From: Stenomitos rutilans HA7619-LM2
GTDB lineage: Bacteria > Cyanobacteriota > Cyanobacteriia > Leptolyngbyales > Leptolyngbyaceae
Direction of reading: 5' to 3'
Length of the DNA: 64,000 nt
Assembly: GCA_019358945.1 (NCBI GenBank)
Contig: JAHHIE010000024.1
Coordinates: 1-64,000, forward strand
The notes beneath the pieces were generated by a model. That model made no database searches. It saw nothing but the letters and a program-made list of their open reading frames with translations, and was not told the origin of the DNA. Of the stretch, positions 1 through 8,035 are shown in pieces. The first letter of the stretch is position 1; every line of letters starts with the position of its first letter. Position numbers and translations under genes: made by a program.

Positions 1-53
1 TCCAGATACTGCCGTTCGGATTCGCTGAGCCTCACGATGTATTTCTTGACCAC
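1..53 (-). CDS. IS630-family transposase, N-terminal fragment cut by window edge
   Basis: Only the first 17 codons are inside the window. Reading leftwards from a GTG at 53, the protein begins VKKYIVRLSESERQYL. This resembles the start of IS630/Tc1-type transposases, just before their helix-turn-helix region, which binds the element's ends. An in-frame TTG lies five codons upstream and could be the true start; a TGA precedes it. The rest, including the DDE catalytic domain, lies outside the window. The call rests on a short stretch, so it is tentative. Together with the tRNA remnant at 573-628 it suggests the left edge of the window is accessory DNA. Confidence 0.5.
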   Translation of the reverse strand, partial: MVKKYIVRLSESERQYL

Positions 54-121
54 GCCTTTATCATCCAATCAACTGCTTCTAGATTGCCCAGAAGACTCGT
101 CAGACTTTTATTGACTGACCA

Positions 122-376
122 CTAGGCAGAAAGCACGGATTCACCGATAAAGGTTTGGCGAAGGTAGTACCGCCGTTGTCTGCCTTCGTGTTGCGATTTG
201 ATTAAGCGCTCAAAGATAAGATTTTCGGTCTGTCGCCGTACCTGCTCGTAGGTCAGGGTTCCATTCGATGCTGTAACAATTTCGTTGCGAGTGAGACCGT
301 CTCGTTGCCTCAGTACCGCTAATACGTGCGATCGGGTCTGTACGCCCTGGTTGGTGGTTTGATAAATGCTGAACAT
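122..376 (-). CDS. Small winged-helix-like hypothetical protein
   Basis: This 84-aa protein has the composition of a winged-helix DNA-binding domain: helical segments around SHVLAVLRQRDGLTRNEIV, a second helix YEQVRRQTENLIFERLI, then a basic wing RQRRYYLRQ. No family is recognised. It starts at an ATG without a clear ribosome-binding site. A perfect 9-bp inverted repeat lies just upstream of the start (381-405) and could be an operator. It sits between a transposase fragment and a tRNA-Pro remnant, so it may belong to an integrated element. It could act as a repressor or excision regulator, but that is inferred only from shape and context. Confidence 0.45.
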   Translation of the reverse strand: MFSIYQTTNQGVQTRSHVLAVLRQRDGLTRNEIVTASNGTLTYEQVRRQTENLIFERLIKSQHEGRQRRYYLRQTFIGESVLSA

Positions 377-380
377 AGCA

Positions 381-405
381 AAGGGTGAAACACTACTTCA
401 CCCTT
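381..405. promoter_or_regulatory. Perfect 9-bp inverted repeat upstream of winged-helix-like gene
   Basis: The arms AAGGGTGAA and TTCACCCTT flank a 7-base spacer and end five bases before the ATG of the gene at 122-376. There is no T-run, so a terminator is unlikely. The position fits an operator for autoregulation or a hairpin masking the ribosome-binding site. Function is inferred. Confidence 0.3.
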
Positions 406-572
406 ACTGCCAGGTAGCGGGAAGGTGGGTCAATCGTGAAAATGCCGATTTAAAAGGGGTTTTATACCCTGTGGTTAGGCGTGAAATGGAGATTGTGCGA
501 AAGATTGAGATGGTTTTGATATACGTATCTATTGAGAATTCCTGCAAACGTTGTATACGAGGCGTTCGGACG

Positions 573-628
573 GGTAGGTTCCTACTTTGGGGTAGTAGGG
601 GTCGTGAGTTCGAATCTCGCCGCTCCGA
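573..628 (+). pseudogene. tRNA-Pro(GGG) 3' fragment, probable integration (att) remnant
   Basis: The sequence has a well-formed anticodon arm (stem CTACT/AGTAG at 582-586 and 594-598, loop TTGGGGT with GGG at 589-591) and T arm (stem GTGAG/CTCGC around TTCGAAT). It ends with the acceptor strand CGCTCCG plus A73 at 628. The expected 5' acceptor strand CGGAGCG is absent upstream and the D stem does not pair. Only a GGTAG-like D-loop stretch (573-577) precedes the anticodon stem. A functional tRNA is therefore unlikely. A 3' tRNA half of this kind is the usual scar left at one end of an element integrated by a tyrosine recombinase. Confidence 0.6.
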
Positions 629-632
629 TCGC

Positions 633-704
633 ATGTCCAACTTAAAGAACAGTCCACTGAGCCATTGGTTGTGGTAAGCGGGTGAGTTTCTTCAGGTTGG
701 ACAT
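633..704. repeat. Long inverted repeat just after the tRNA-Pro remnant
   Basis: Arms ATGTCCAAC (633-641) and GTTGGACAT (696-704) are perfect; the next bases (TTAAAGAA versus TTCTTCAG) pair imperfectly. The spacer is about 50 bases. A short T-run follows on the plus strand, so this may be the old tRNA terminator or the end of a mobile element. The rest of the gap up to 1030 has no convincing gene; it holds a small GGGGGC-ATT-GCCCCC hairpin near 824-838 and HIP1 palindromes. Confidence 0.35.
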
Positions 705-1030
705 TTTTCGTTTAAAGCCCAAAACGTGATCAGTTGGGACAGCCTATCTTCTTACTGAGCGGCGATAGCTTCTTTGCGATCTAGTAATGGTCAGGTTGCT
801 AAGAATGGGGTGTAACCTCTGGCTGGGGGCATTGCCCCCACGCACTCTTTCATCCCAATGTCTTAACCTTTGTGGCGATCGCGAGAACGTCTGAAATGCC
901 AAAAACTGGCCCGAACTAGCGCTCAGGGCACAGCAGTGCTTAACGATAGCGCTTTCTGTCCTTGAGCATCCGCTTCGTCTGCCTCGACTTACAGCTTAAG
1001 GGCCGCGATCGCGCTTAGTAGAATCAGCGC

Positions 1031-2110
1031 TTAAGAGCGTTGACTGCCTGCATTTTGGCGGACAGTAGCATGGTCACTCACGGGCTGATGTATGTGCCCG
1101 TTTAAGGGAACTAGCCCCAAGGCTTTCAAGTCAGCTTCGACCATCAAGTAAACGAGTTGCTCGAAGGTGACAGATGGCTCCCAACCCAGCTTTTGTTTCG
1201 CTTTGGTAGGGTCGCCAATGAGCAGTTCTACCTCAGCGGGACGGAGGTAACGTTCGTCAAACTCCACGTAGTCCTGCCAGTTTAAGTTGACATAGCCAAA
1301 GGCAATCTCCAGAAACTCATGAATGGCATGGGTTTCGCCTGTAGCAACCACGTAATCATCTGGTTCGTCCTGCTGGAGCATCAGCCACATGGCTTTGACG
1401 TAGTCTTTGGCATAGCCCCAGTCGCGTTTGGCATCCAGGTTGCCCAGGTAAAGTTTTTTCTGCTGACCAGCAATAATGCGGGCGATCGCGCGGGTAATTT
1501 TGCGGGTCACAAACGTCTCCCCTCGGCGGGGCGATTCGTGGTTGAACAGAATGCCATTCGTCGCAAACAGCCCATAGGATTCGCGGTAGTTCACCGTTTG
1601 CCAGTGGGCATACACTTTGGCACAGGCGTATGGGCTACGGGGATAAAAAGGAGTTGTTTCGCTTTGAGGAATCTCCTGCACCTTGCCGTACATCTCAGAA
1701 GACCCTGCCTGGTAGAAGCGCACTTGGATGTCTGTGCGGTGCTGGTAGTCCCGAATGGCTTCCAGAAGGCGAAGGGTACCCGTACCGACCGTATCTACTG
1801 TGTATTCGGGAGAATCAAAGCTGACACGAACGTGTGACTGCGCGCCAAGATTATAGATTTCGGTCGGCTTTACGTCTTCTAAAATGCGTCGTAGTGTCGT
1901 GCCATCGGTCAGGTCGCCATAATGCAGAAAAAGACGTGCTTCTTGATTATGGGGATCTTCATAAATGTGATCGATGCGATCGGTATTAAATGTGGATGTC
2001 CGCCGGATAATGCCGTGGACTTCATAATCTTTCTCTAATAACAATTCACTTAAGTAAGAGCCATCTTGACCTGTGATGCCGGTGATGAGTGCCCGTTTGC
2101 GTTGTGTCAT
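1031..2110 (-). CDS. gmd: GDP-mannose 4,6-dehydratase
   Basis: This short-chain dehydrogenase converts GDP-D-mannose to GDP-4-keto-6-deoxymannose, the first step towards GDP-fucose and related sugars for surface polysaccharides. At 359 aa it is full length for the family. The NADP-binding glycine motif [10 protein letters not shown] is at residues 10-19, followed by the family signature [13 protein letters not shown]. The catalytic region includes GSSEMYG and the YxxxK motif [21 protein letters not shown] and [12 protein letters not shown] are also typical. The start is an ATG; the ribosome-binding site is weak. It is a stand-alone gene here; the fucose synthase (wcaG) that often accompanies it is not in the window. 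Confidence 0.95.
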   Translation of the reverse strand: MTQRKRALITGITGQDGSYLSELLLEKDYEVHGIIRRTSTFNTDRIDHIYEDPHNQEARLFLHYGDLTDGTTLRRILEDVKPTEIYNLGAQSHVRVSFDSPEYTVDTVGTGTLRLLEAIRDYQHRTDIQVRFYQAGSSEMYGKVQEIPQSETTPFYPRSPYACAKVYAHWQTVNYRESYGLFATNGILFNHESPRRGETFVTRKITRAIARIIAGQQKKLYLGNLDAKRDWGYAKDYVKAMWLMLQQDEPDDYVVATGETHAIHEFLEIAFGYVNLNWQDYVEFDERYLRPAEVELLIGDPTKAKQKLGWEPSVTFEQLVYLMVEADLKALGLVPLNGHIHQPVSDHATVRQNAGSQRS

Positions 2111-2514
2111 GTGTCAAAGCTTATGGAATGTGCAGGATGGACGGTGTGTCATGAAGCGTGGCAACAATAGCATTTGCGTGCCTAAATTACCCCACCGTGC
2201 TCCTTCCTAACATATCTCTGATGAAGAAATAGTGATCCGTGGTGAAGAAATGGTAAATGCATAGCCTTTAACGCACTTTAATCAAGGCAAGTTATTGAGC
2301 AGTCTCCTAGAGAGTGCCCTTTTGGAATGGGGCAACTGCGTGCGGAATGCTGTCGCGATCGTGTAAACGACATTTGGCTAGCCTAGCGCCCTTCGGGTTA
2401 GCGGTAACGGTCTAGCTGCTTCATGTATTCCTTCTCTCCGTTCTTTTTCAACTAAAGCCCTGCTAACCTTACAATAGAGACACAAGCATCCGGAACAAAG
2501 GGTTGTTGACAACG
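2111..2514. other. Intergenic region between divergent gmd and cpcS
   Basis: About 400 bases with no convincing open reading frame. It must hold the promoters of both neighbours. I see one partial HIP1 palindrome (GCGATCG) and no clear hairpin terminator or RNA gene. Confidence 0.4.
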
Positions 2515-3084
2515 ATGGATATTGTGGAGTTTTTCCAACTCAGCAGCGGTAAGTGGTTTTTGCAGCGCACGAGCCACCATTCGGCGTTCAAACAAACCAA
2601 CGACGGTCAATCAGAGCTTCAGATTGAACTGCTACCCAAGACTGATCTTGACGTTATCAAGCTGTGTGAACAGCACGAAACGGATCCGGAGCTAGCACTG
2701 TGCGGTGCGCGGGTTATTTGGGATGGCGCGATGGAGCGGGACAAAAAAAAGCATACAGGGAGTACGGTGCTCGTGCTGATCGCCGATTCTGACAAGCCGA
2801 ATGAAGGCAAACTGCTCAGAGAAATGGGCTATGCCGAGAAAGCCCCTGGTGCGGGTCGCTACGTCATGGGTAGTGATAACGCGCTGACATTAATCACCGA
2901 AGACGCAACGATGTATTCAGAGGAGCGGCTGTGGTTTGCTAGCCCCAACCTGCGCCTACGTACTAGCATCTTGAAGCAATTCGGTGGTCTTAGTATGACA
3001 TCGTTCTGCTCTGAAATTCGTAAGGGTGTGGTCACTCCACCCGCTGACCCAGGTGCTCAGCCGTCTGTTGAGCAAACCGCGTAA
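2515..3084 (+). CDS. cpcS: CpcS/CpeS-family phycobiliprotein chromophore lyase
   Basis: This lipocalin-like lyase attaches phycocyanobilin through a thioether to a conserved cysteine (beta-84 or its equivalents) of phycobiliproteins. Family features visible are the start [20 protein letters not shown], the central [11 protein letters not shown] segment, [14 protein letters not shown], and the C-terminal [15 protein letters not shown]. Length is 189 aa, normal for the family. I chose the ATG at 2515; a TTG four codons upstream is less likely, because family members begin at MDI-EFF. The chromophore may be phycocyanobilin or phycoerythrobilin; the sequence alone does not decide it. The gene is monocistronic and not beside phycobiliprotein genes. 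Confidence 0.85.
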   Translation: MDIVEFFQLSSGKWFLQRTSHHSAFKQTNDGQSELQIELLPKTDLDVIKLCEQHETDPELALCGARVIWDGAMERDKKKHTGSTVLVLIADSDKPNEGKLLREMGYAEKAPGAGRYVMGSDNALTLITEDATMYSEERLWFASPNLRLRTSILKQFGGLSMTSFCSEIRKGVVTPPADPGAQPSVEQTA

Positions 3085-3346
3085 AGCGAGTCTAAAAGCA
3101 GCTTTCAGCGCTTAATAAGGTGCCTTCACGCTTAAAGACGGCAAGCGCTTGCTAGAATAGTGCAGCTTGTGCGTCCGAAACGAGTTATCTGACTGGATAA
3201 TTTTTCTTGAAAAAACAGTCAAGTGGCAAACGGTTAGGGAACTGGTAACCAATAAAATCTCAGGCTGAAGGGGTGAATGAATGGATGAGCAGTGGGATCT
3301 TATTTCCTAGCGAGTCCGTTAGAATGACAGCTAACTAACCGTCAGG

Positions 3347-4501
3347 TTAGCTCACGTCTTCTTGCGGCTCTTCTAGCGGTTGGGCGACGGTTTTGAGCTT
3401 GCTGTAGAAATCGGATGGCTCTGAGTTTGGAGTGAACTGATGAATGGGCTGCTTTCGGGAAGGATCAGTCAGCCAAGACGGCTGGTAGGGCGTTGTGAGA
3501 TGCGACTGTAATTTTGGTTTGAGTGTAGCAGTGATCAATCCCAGGGCTGGCAAATTGACTTTAGCTTGTAGTTCCTGGTGCTCTAGCTGCTGCAAAATTT
3601 TAGCGATCGTGCCAACGGGTGGAAGTTGCAGCGCTTGAACTTCACTGAGAGGTGGTGATGTAGACACAGAATTTTCCGTAAGCTGATGGTGATCTGGCTC
3701 ATTGTCTGATTGAGCATTGAGGGCGGCAAAAGGCTCCTCTGGCGACGCGGCACTGCTTACTGGAGACTCATTAACATCAGCGTCTTGACCCGTTTCTCCC
3801 TGTTGATTCTCCTTGGTTGTTTGCGTGTCTTCCATCAGGCGAGGCGGCTCGCGTTCCTCCTGCTCTGTGGCGGCATCTTGCTCTTGGGCAACGGATGGAG
3901 ACGATGGTTCGCTCGATCGCAGGCTATAGGAGTAAGTCTGCGCCGATGAATGATCGTCTGTTTGGGTTGCTGGTAGCGCTTCTGTCTGCGCAACTTCTGC
4001 GATCGCCGCTTCTTGGAGTGCTGCCATTTCTTGACTGTGAAGGGTTCTCAGCGCTAGCATGACATCGGCTTCAGGTAACGGCGAACGTTCAAAGTGAGGG
4101 AGCTGTAGAGCTGCACGATATTGTGGCGCTTGAGTGCTTAGCGGTGTCGATCGCGAAGAAGGTGATTCACGCTGAGTAGAAGCGGTGCTGACAGCTTGAT
4201 GATCGGGCAAGTGATCACACACCAAACGCTCAAACTCATGGTTAAAGTGAGGGAGCGGCTGGCTCCGTCGTTGCCACATGGCTAAAATTTGCTCAACCGA
4301 AATGGCTTTATACCGTCCCTGATAGAGCGCTTCGATCGTTGCTAGGCGTATCCATGCGGTTGGGTAATGCTGCTGCCAATCGATCAGCAGCTGCGACAGC
4401 AGTTGCCCCCCCAGATCAAAGCCATAGTGATGCAGCAACTTAATGGCACAAGCTGCTGCATCATTCGATCGTTCTGTGGAATGGTTGACCAGTTCTGTCA
4501 T
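3347..4501 (-). CDS. Conserved-looking hypothetical protein, low-complexity middle
   Basis: A 384-aa protein with no recognised domain. Residues 1-100 look folded and helical (HYGFDLGGQLLSQLLIDW, ISVEQILAMWQRR). The middle (about 110-270) is rich in Ser, Gln, Glu and Pro and probably disordered. The last 100 residues are again more ordered (VGTIAKILQQLEHQELQ, followed by LGLITATLKPKLQSH). The ATG at 4501 is preferred to an upstream TTG, because GAGG lies seven bases before it. No signal peptide or membrane segment is seen. It lies between cpcS and the DUF3769 gene without tight spacing. Function is unknown. Confidence 0.7.
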   Translation of the reverse strand: MTELVNHSTERSNDAAACAIKLLHHYGFDLGGQLLSQLLIDWQQHYPTAWIRLATIEALYQGRYKAISVEQILAMWQRRSQPLPHFNHEFERLVCDHLPDHQAVSTASTQRESPSSRSTPLSTQAPQYRAALQLPHFERSPLPEADVMLALRTLHSQEMAALQEAAIAEVAQTEALPATQTDDHSSAQTYSYSLRSSEPSSPSVAQEQDAATEQEEREPPRLMEDTQTTKENQQGETGQDADVNESPVSSAASPEEPFAALNAQSDNEPDHHQLTENSVSTSPPLSEVQALQLPPVGTIAKILQQLEHQELQAKVNLPALGLITATLKPKLQSHLTTPYQPSWLTDPSRKQPIHQFTPNSEPSDFYSKLKTVAQPLEEPQEDVS

Positions 4502-4666
4502 AGATCCTCGCTGTATCAGCAAGGCGCTTGGTGAGTGCAGACAAGCGCAGCTTATCCCAAGTGTATATTTGGACTTTAGTCCTGAAGCGCAATCGTGAAA
4601 TCACCATACAGGCTTTGGGGCAGTTTGATGTAAAAGCCATGCCTGCTCAACTGTTATTATCCGGTA

Positions 4667-7417
4667 CTATTCATCACGACGCAAAATGACGCCCCCTTCT
4701 ACAGGCGTAATGTCAGAACCTTCAAAGGTATCAGTGCCACCTGTCCAGTTAAAGTCACTGATGCGTAGCCCGATCGCGCCAATTGCCAGTACCGGGTTGT
4801 AGCGCAACACGATCGCATAGGTACGGCGGCTATATTCCAGAATGTAATCGGTACTGAACTGATTACTAGAATCCAGGTTAATCGACGTTTGAAACCCAAT
4901 CCGGAAAGGGCCATAGATTTGCTGGGTGACGCCAATGCTGAGAATGCGGGTATCTACGGTGCGATCAAACAGAAAGGGGGATTGCCCGCTCCCGATGAAT
5001 TGGGCATAGCCAATGCTGAAGGCCGTGTAGTCAAAGAAGTCGCGAGAAAAATGCCCAAACTGTCCGCTGATCCCAACGCTGGCAATTAGATTCTGCTGCG
5101 TGTCGCCATTCGTATAAGCATTGACAACCCCCCTCAGCGACACACCTAAGTTAATGTAGGGTGTGAGCGGTACCGGGCTGTAGCGCAACCCTTCGGCTTG
5201 TGTAGGTGGCAGTGCGGTTCCCCGCCAAAGTGTAAAGCCACGCGCAAGTTGGGCAGTGGCACCAAATCGTCCCAGGCTAATCCGATTATTGGTGCGGTTC
5301 GCTGCCAACAAATTGAGGCGATCGGTATCTGCCGTAACGTACTGAAAACCTGCCTGGTAGGTGAGTTCGATCCCAGAGTTCCCTAAAAGAATCTTGGGCG
5401 ATAGCACGATAGCACCCAGACTACTCTGCACCGTCTGAAAGCCTAACGAGCCGTTAAACAAGCGCTCGCGGTAGCTATAATCCAGCGCCAAAATATGGTT
5501 GCCGATGATTTGCCGTGCCCGTAAGCTGGCTCGTACATTGTTTTCCAGATCATTAACATCCAGAGTCGTGAAGGAGGCTTTCCCGCGAATACTGGTAAAT
5601 GGCCCTGGATCGGCATCGATCCCCACTTTGAAGCCAAAATTTTCTGCTTTAAAGGGATTGCCGCCATTGCTTAGCGCCCGCTGTAAGAAGAACTGAGGCG
5701 TGAAGGTCACTCGCAATGGGTCTGCTAACAACACGTCAAAACTACGTTCGATGAACAGGCCACCCCGATCTTCATCATCGTAGCCAAAGCGGAAAAGCGC
5801 TGGCGATCGCTGCCGACGGTCTAGCGCAATCACAGGCACAAAAAACGGCAGCGTCAAGCGTTGATCAAACACCAACCGTGGCCGTCTGGTACGGATTTCA
5901 TCACGCAAAGGCGACACGCGGGTAAGGGTGGCCTGTTCCGCTTTCAAGACCAGTTCTGGTGGTGAGAAGGGGTCGTTGGTGATCTGAATATTTTTGGCAA
6001 CCCAGCCATCGGGCGTAAAGTCAATCTGATCAGCCTCAAAGCGCAACCGCCGAATTTGCCCTCCTTGGGGAACGCCGCCGGGTACCCGACTAATATCCCG
6101 TCCAAAGCCAATGCCAAACCCAAAACTGCCAGAGCTATTTACGTTCTGTGTGGGTTGGGCAGCCGTCACGCGATCGCTTACAGGACGGGCGATCGTCACG
6201 CCTTCGTTGTCACCTCTGGTGCCGATCGCCAGATCGGTACCCGCTTGCGGCAGGAAAATTTCACCCCTGGCATTCAGGATGCTACCCGTACCCTGTACGA
6301 AGCTGTATTCCAACCGTTGCCCACGTAAGACCTGATTGCCCCGCGTCAACGCAACGTTGCCCTCAGCCACCGCCAGTCGATTATCGAGGTTGACCTGCAC
6401 GCGATCGGCATCCAGAAGTGCTCCACGAAACCGCATCAAAACCTTTCCTTCGGCGGTAAACGTTTTATGCTGTTCATCATATTCTTGTCGATCTGCCGTC
6501 AGCTCAATCACCGATCCTGCGCCTGGTGTTTCTCCAGTGGTGGGGGGAGAACTGCTTGAGGGGGGAGTCTGTGGTGTGGGTGGTTGAGTTTGGGTGCCAG
6601 GAGGCGTTGAGAGTTGCCCCGGAAGGGGGGTTGGCGCAGGAAGTGGATTGCCTGGGGGTTGATCGAGCGTAGGGAGGGGCAACAGCAACGGGGTTTGATC
6701 AGTCGCTTGAGCACGAATCTCTAAACCAGATTTGCCGGGTGTACCCGCTTCTTCCTGAGCCAGCGTTTCTTGAGCAAATTCATCCAACACGATCGCGTCA
6801 CTTAACCCTGACATGACCGCCGCCTCAGTTGCCTTTTGAGCTTGCTGCGTTGCCCCTGACAGGGAGTACATCACCGCTTTGGCAGGCTCTAACAACGCGG
6901 CTGCGCCAGTTTGCGGCTGCTCTGCGACTCTAAACGGCGCTATCGAGTTGGGTGGGGCTGCTGGAGTTGTTGCTGGTGGGGCTGCGATCGATCGCTGGAA
7001 GGGCAACAACCTGACCTTTGCTGGCAGCAAGCTGTCGTCAGGCGTGGTTGCTTGTTGCTCGCTGTTGCGATTTGCTTTGTCGTTGAGCTTCTGCTTGGAG
7101 GCAACAGATTCTACCAGAGGCTTGAAGACTCCTGGCTGCAAATTTTGCTGTAAGAGGTAACCCGTTGTCGTTGTCGTTCCCAGCAGTGAGGCTTGTGATG
7201 CGCCCGTCTGCTGTCTGAACGTCGCCACAGTGGGCAAACTTTCCATCGCCGATACAGGCGAACCAGCTATACCCGTATGGGGCTGCGCCTGATGGTTTGT
7301 GGCGGATGGTGAGCCTACGGCTGAGGCAACAGGGGGTGCTTGGGTTGAATGATGAACCTCCTGAGAAGGGGTTGTAATCAAAGCTGGGGGAACAGGGGGC
7401 GAAGCCGGATAAGGCAT
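4667..7417 (-). CDS. DUF3769 outer-membrane protein, LptD/OstA-like
   Basis: A 916-aa cyanobacterial protein. Residues about 1-290 are proline/threonine-rich and probably disordered. Residues about 295-390 form an LptA/OstA-like repeat (IELTADRQEYDEQHKTFTAEG, then LDNRLAVAEGNVALTRGNQVLRG). The remainder is DUF3769, a beta-barrel with alternating aromatic strands and few charged stretches, ending in RISDFNWTGGTD. In cyanobacteria this family is regarded as the LptD equivalent that inserts lipopolysaccharide into the outer membrane. No N-terminal signal peptide is obvious from the ATG at 7417, which is odd for such a protein. The true start might lie further in, or export may use an internal signal. 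Confidence 0.8.
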   Translation of the reverse strand: MPYPASPPVPPALITTPSQEVHHSTQAPPVASAVGSPSATNHQAQPHTGIAGSPVSAMESLPTVATFRQQTGASQASLLGTTTTTGYLLQQNLQPGVFKPLVESVASKQKLNDKANRNSEQQATTPDDSLLPAKVRLLPFQRSIAAPPATTPAAPPNSIAPFRVAEQPQTGAAALLEPAKAVMYSLSGATQQAQKATEAAVMSGLSDAIVLDEFAQETLAQEEAGTPGKSGLEIRAQATDQTPLLLPLPTLDQPPGNPLPAPTPLPGQLSTPPGTQTQPPTPQTPPSSSSPPTTGETPGAGSVIELTADRQEYDEQHKTFTAEGKVLMRFRGALLDADRVQVNLDNRLAVAEGNVALTRGNQVLRGQRLEYSFVQGTGSILNARGEIFLPQAGTDLAIGTRGDNEGVTIARPVSDRVTAAQPTQNVNSSGSFGFGIGFGRDISRVPGGVPQGGQIRRLRFEADQIDFTPDGWVAKNIQITNDPFSPPELVLKAEQATLTRVSPLRDEIRTRRPRLVFDQRLTLPFFVPVIALDRRQRSPALFRFGYDDEDRGGLFIERSFDVLLADPLRVTFTPQFFLQRALSNGGNPFKAENFGFKVGIDADPGPFTSIRGKASFTTLDVNDLENNVRASLRARQIIGNHILALDYSYRERLFNGSLGFQTVQSSLGAIVLSPKILLGNSGIELTYQAGFQYVTADTDRLNLLAANRTNNRISLGRFGATAQLARGFTLWRGTALPPTQAEGLRYSPVPLTPYINLGVSLRGVVNAYTNGDTQQNLIASVGISGQFGHFSRDFFDYTAFSIGYAQFIGSGQSPFLFDRTVDTRILSIGVTQQIYGPFRIGFQTSINLDSSNQFSTDYILEYSRRTYAIVLRYNPVLAIGAIGLRISDFNWTGGTDTFEGSDITPVEGGVILRRDE

Positions 7418-7471
7418 ATTGCAGCAGTCTCAAACGAATAAGCAACCCCTAAGGGTTGCCCCACTTACAAA

Positions 7472-7497
7472 GTAGGGGCAGCCCAAGCTACCCCTAC
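7472..7497 (-). terminator. Hairpin downstream of psbI
   Basis: Arms GTAGGGGCAGC and GCTACCCCTAC with one mismatch and a CCAA loop lie 25 bases beyond the psbI stop. On the minus strand the hairpin is followed by TTTGTAA. A second small hairpin (GCAACCC-GGGTTGC, 7442-7459) follows. Probably ends the psbI transcript before the DUF3769 gene. Confidence 0.5.
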
Positions 7498-7521
7498 CTC
7501 CATGCTGTACTGAAGCGATGG

Positions 7522-7638
7522 TTACTCTAAATCCCGCTGCTTAGGGTTACGGGCAGGATCGTTAGACAAAAAGCCAAAGATGAACAGCGCAACAAAGAAG
7601 GCAACAACAATATAAACGGCAATTTTGAGAGTGACCAT
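7522..7638 (-). CDS. psbI: Photosystem II reaction centre protein I (PsbI)
   Basis: A 38-codon gene too short for ordinary gene finding. The protein starts [19 protein letters not shown] and continues [19 protein letters not shown]. This is the typical PsbI layout: one transmembrane helix followed by the conserved DPARNPxRRDLE tail. PsbI is a 4-kDa subunit next to D1 and CP43 that stabilises photosystem II in the thylakoid membrane. Start is the ATG at 7638; the stop is TAA at 7522-7524. A terminator-like hairpin follows at 7472-7497. It is transcribed in the same direction as the DUF3769 gene but appears separately terminated. Confidence 0.95.
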   Translation of the reverse strand: MVTLKIAVYIVVAFFVALFIFGFLSNDPARNPKQRDLE

Positions 7639-8035
7639 ACCAATAGCTCCAGAAGTATCAAAAACAGCAATCCACCCACAGCGCTAGATCGCTCTCCCTA
7701 TCATACAGAAAGGAGGTTCCCTTTTCGATGTGTGCTTGCTTCTGCCGCCAAACTGGCACAATAGATCCCTGATGCAAGATATAAAGCGGCTGTAAGCGCC
7801 GTGGCAAAGATTTCATAAACGCCATTAATTCCTTTTCAGTGTTTTTGAAGAAAAAGTAGAATCAATGACAATCGTTTTTCGGGATGGCTAGAGTGGAGCG
7901 ATCGCGTCCTCTTAGCGCTCCCTTGAAAGATCGTTTAGTGACTATCTTTGACTTGTACCGTCTTTACTCTGATGAGCTTTAGCCAAACGATCACACTCGT
8001 TGAGCGGCTCTCAGCCTGAACTTTAAGGTAAGCCT
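7639..8035. other. Intergenic region upstream of psbI and the glycosyltransferase
   Basis: About 400 bases without a gene. On the minus strand a TATGAT-like -10 element lies near 7700, a plausible psbI promoter. No RNA gene or strong hairpin is recognised. Confidence 0.3.

Noticed and set aside
573-628. Functional tRNA-Pro gene
   Set aside because: The 5' acceptor strand and D stem are not present, so a cloverleaf cannot form.
366-677. Open frame of 103 codons across the tRNA-Pro remnant
   Set aside because: It runs through a recognisable tRNA fragment, has no ribosome-binding site and no protein-like composition.
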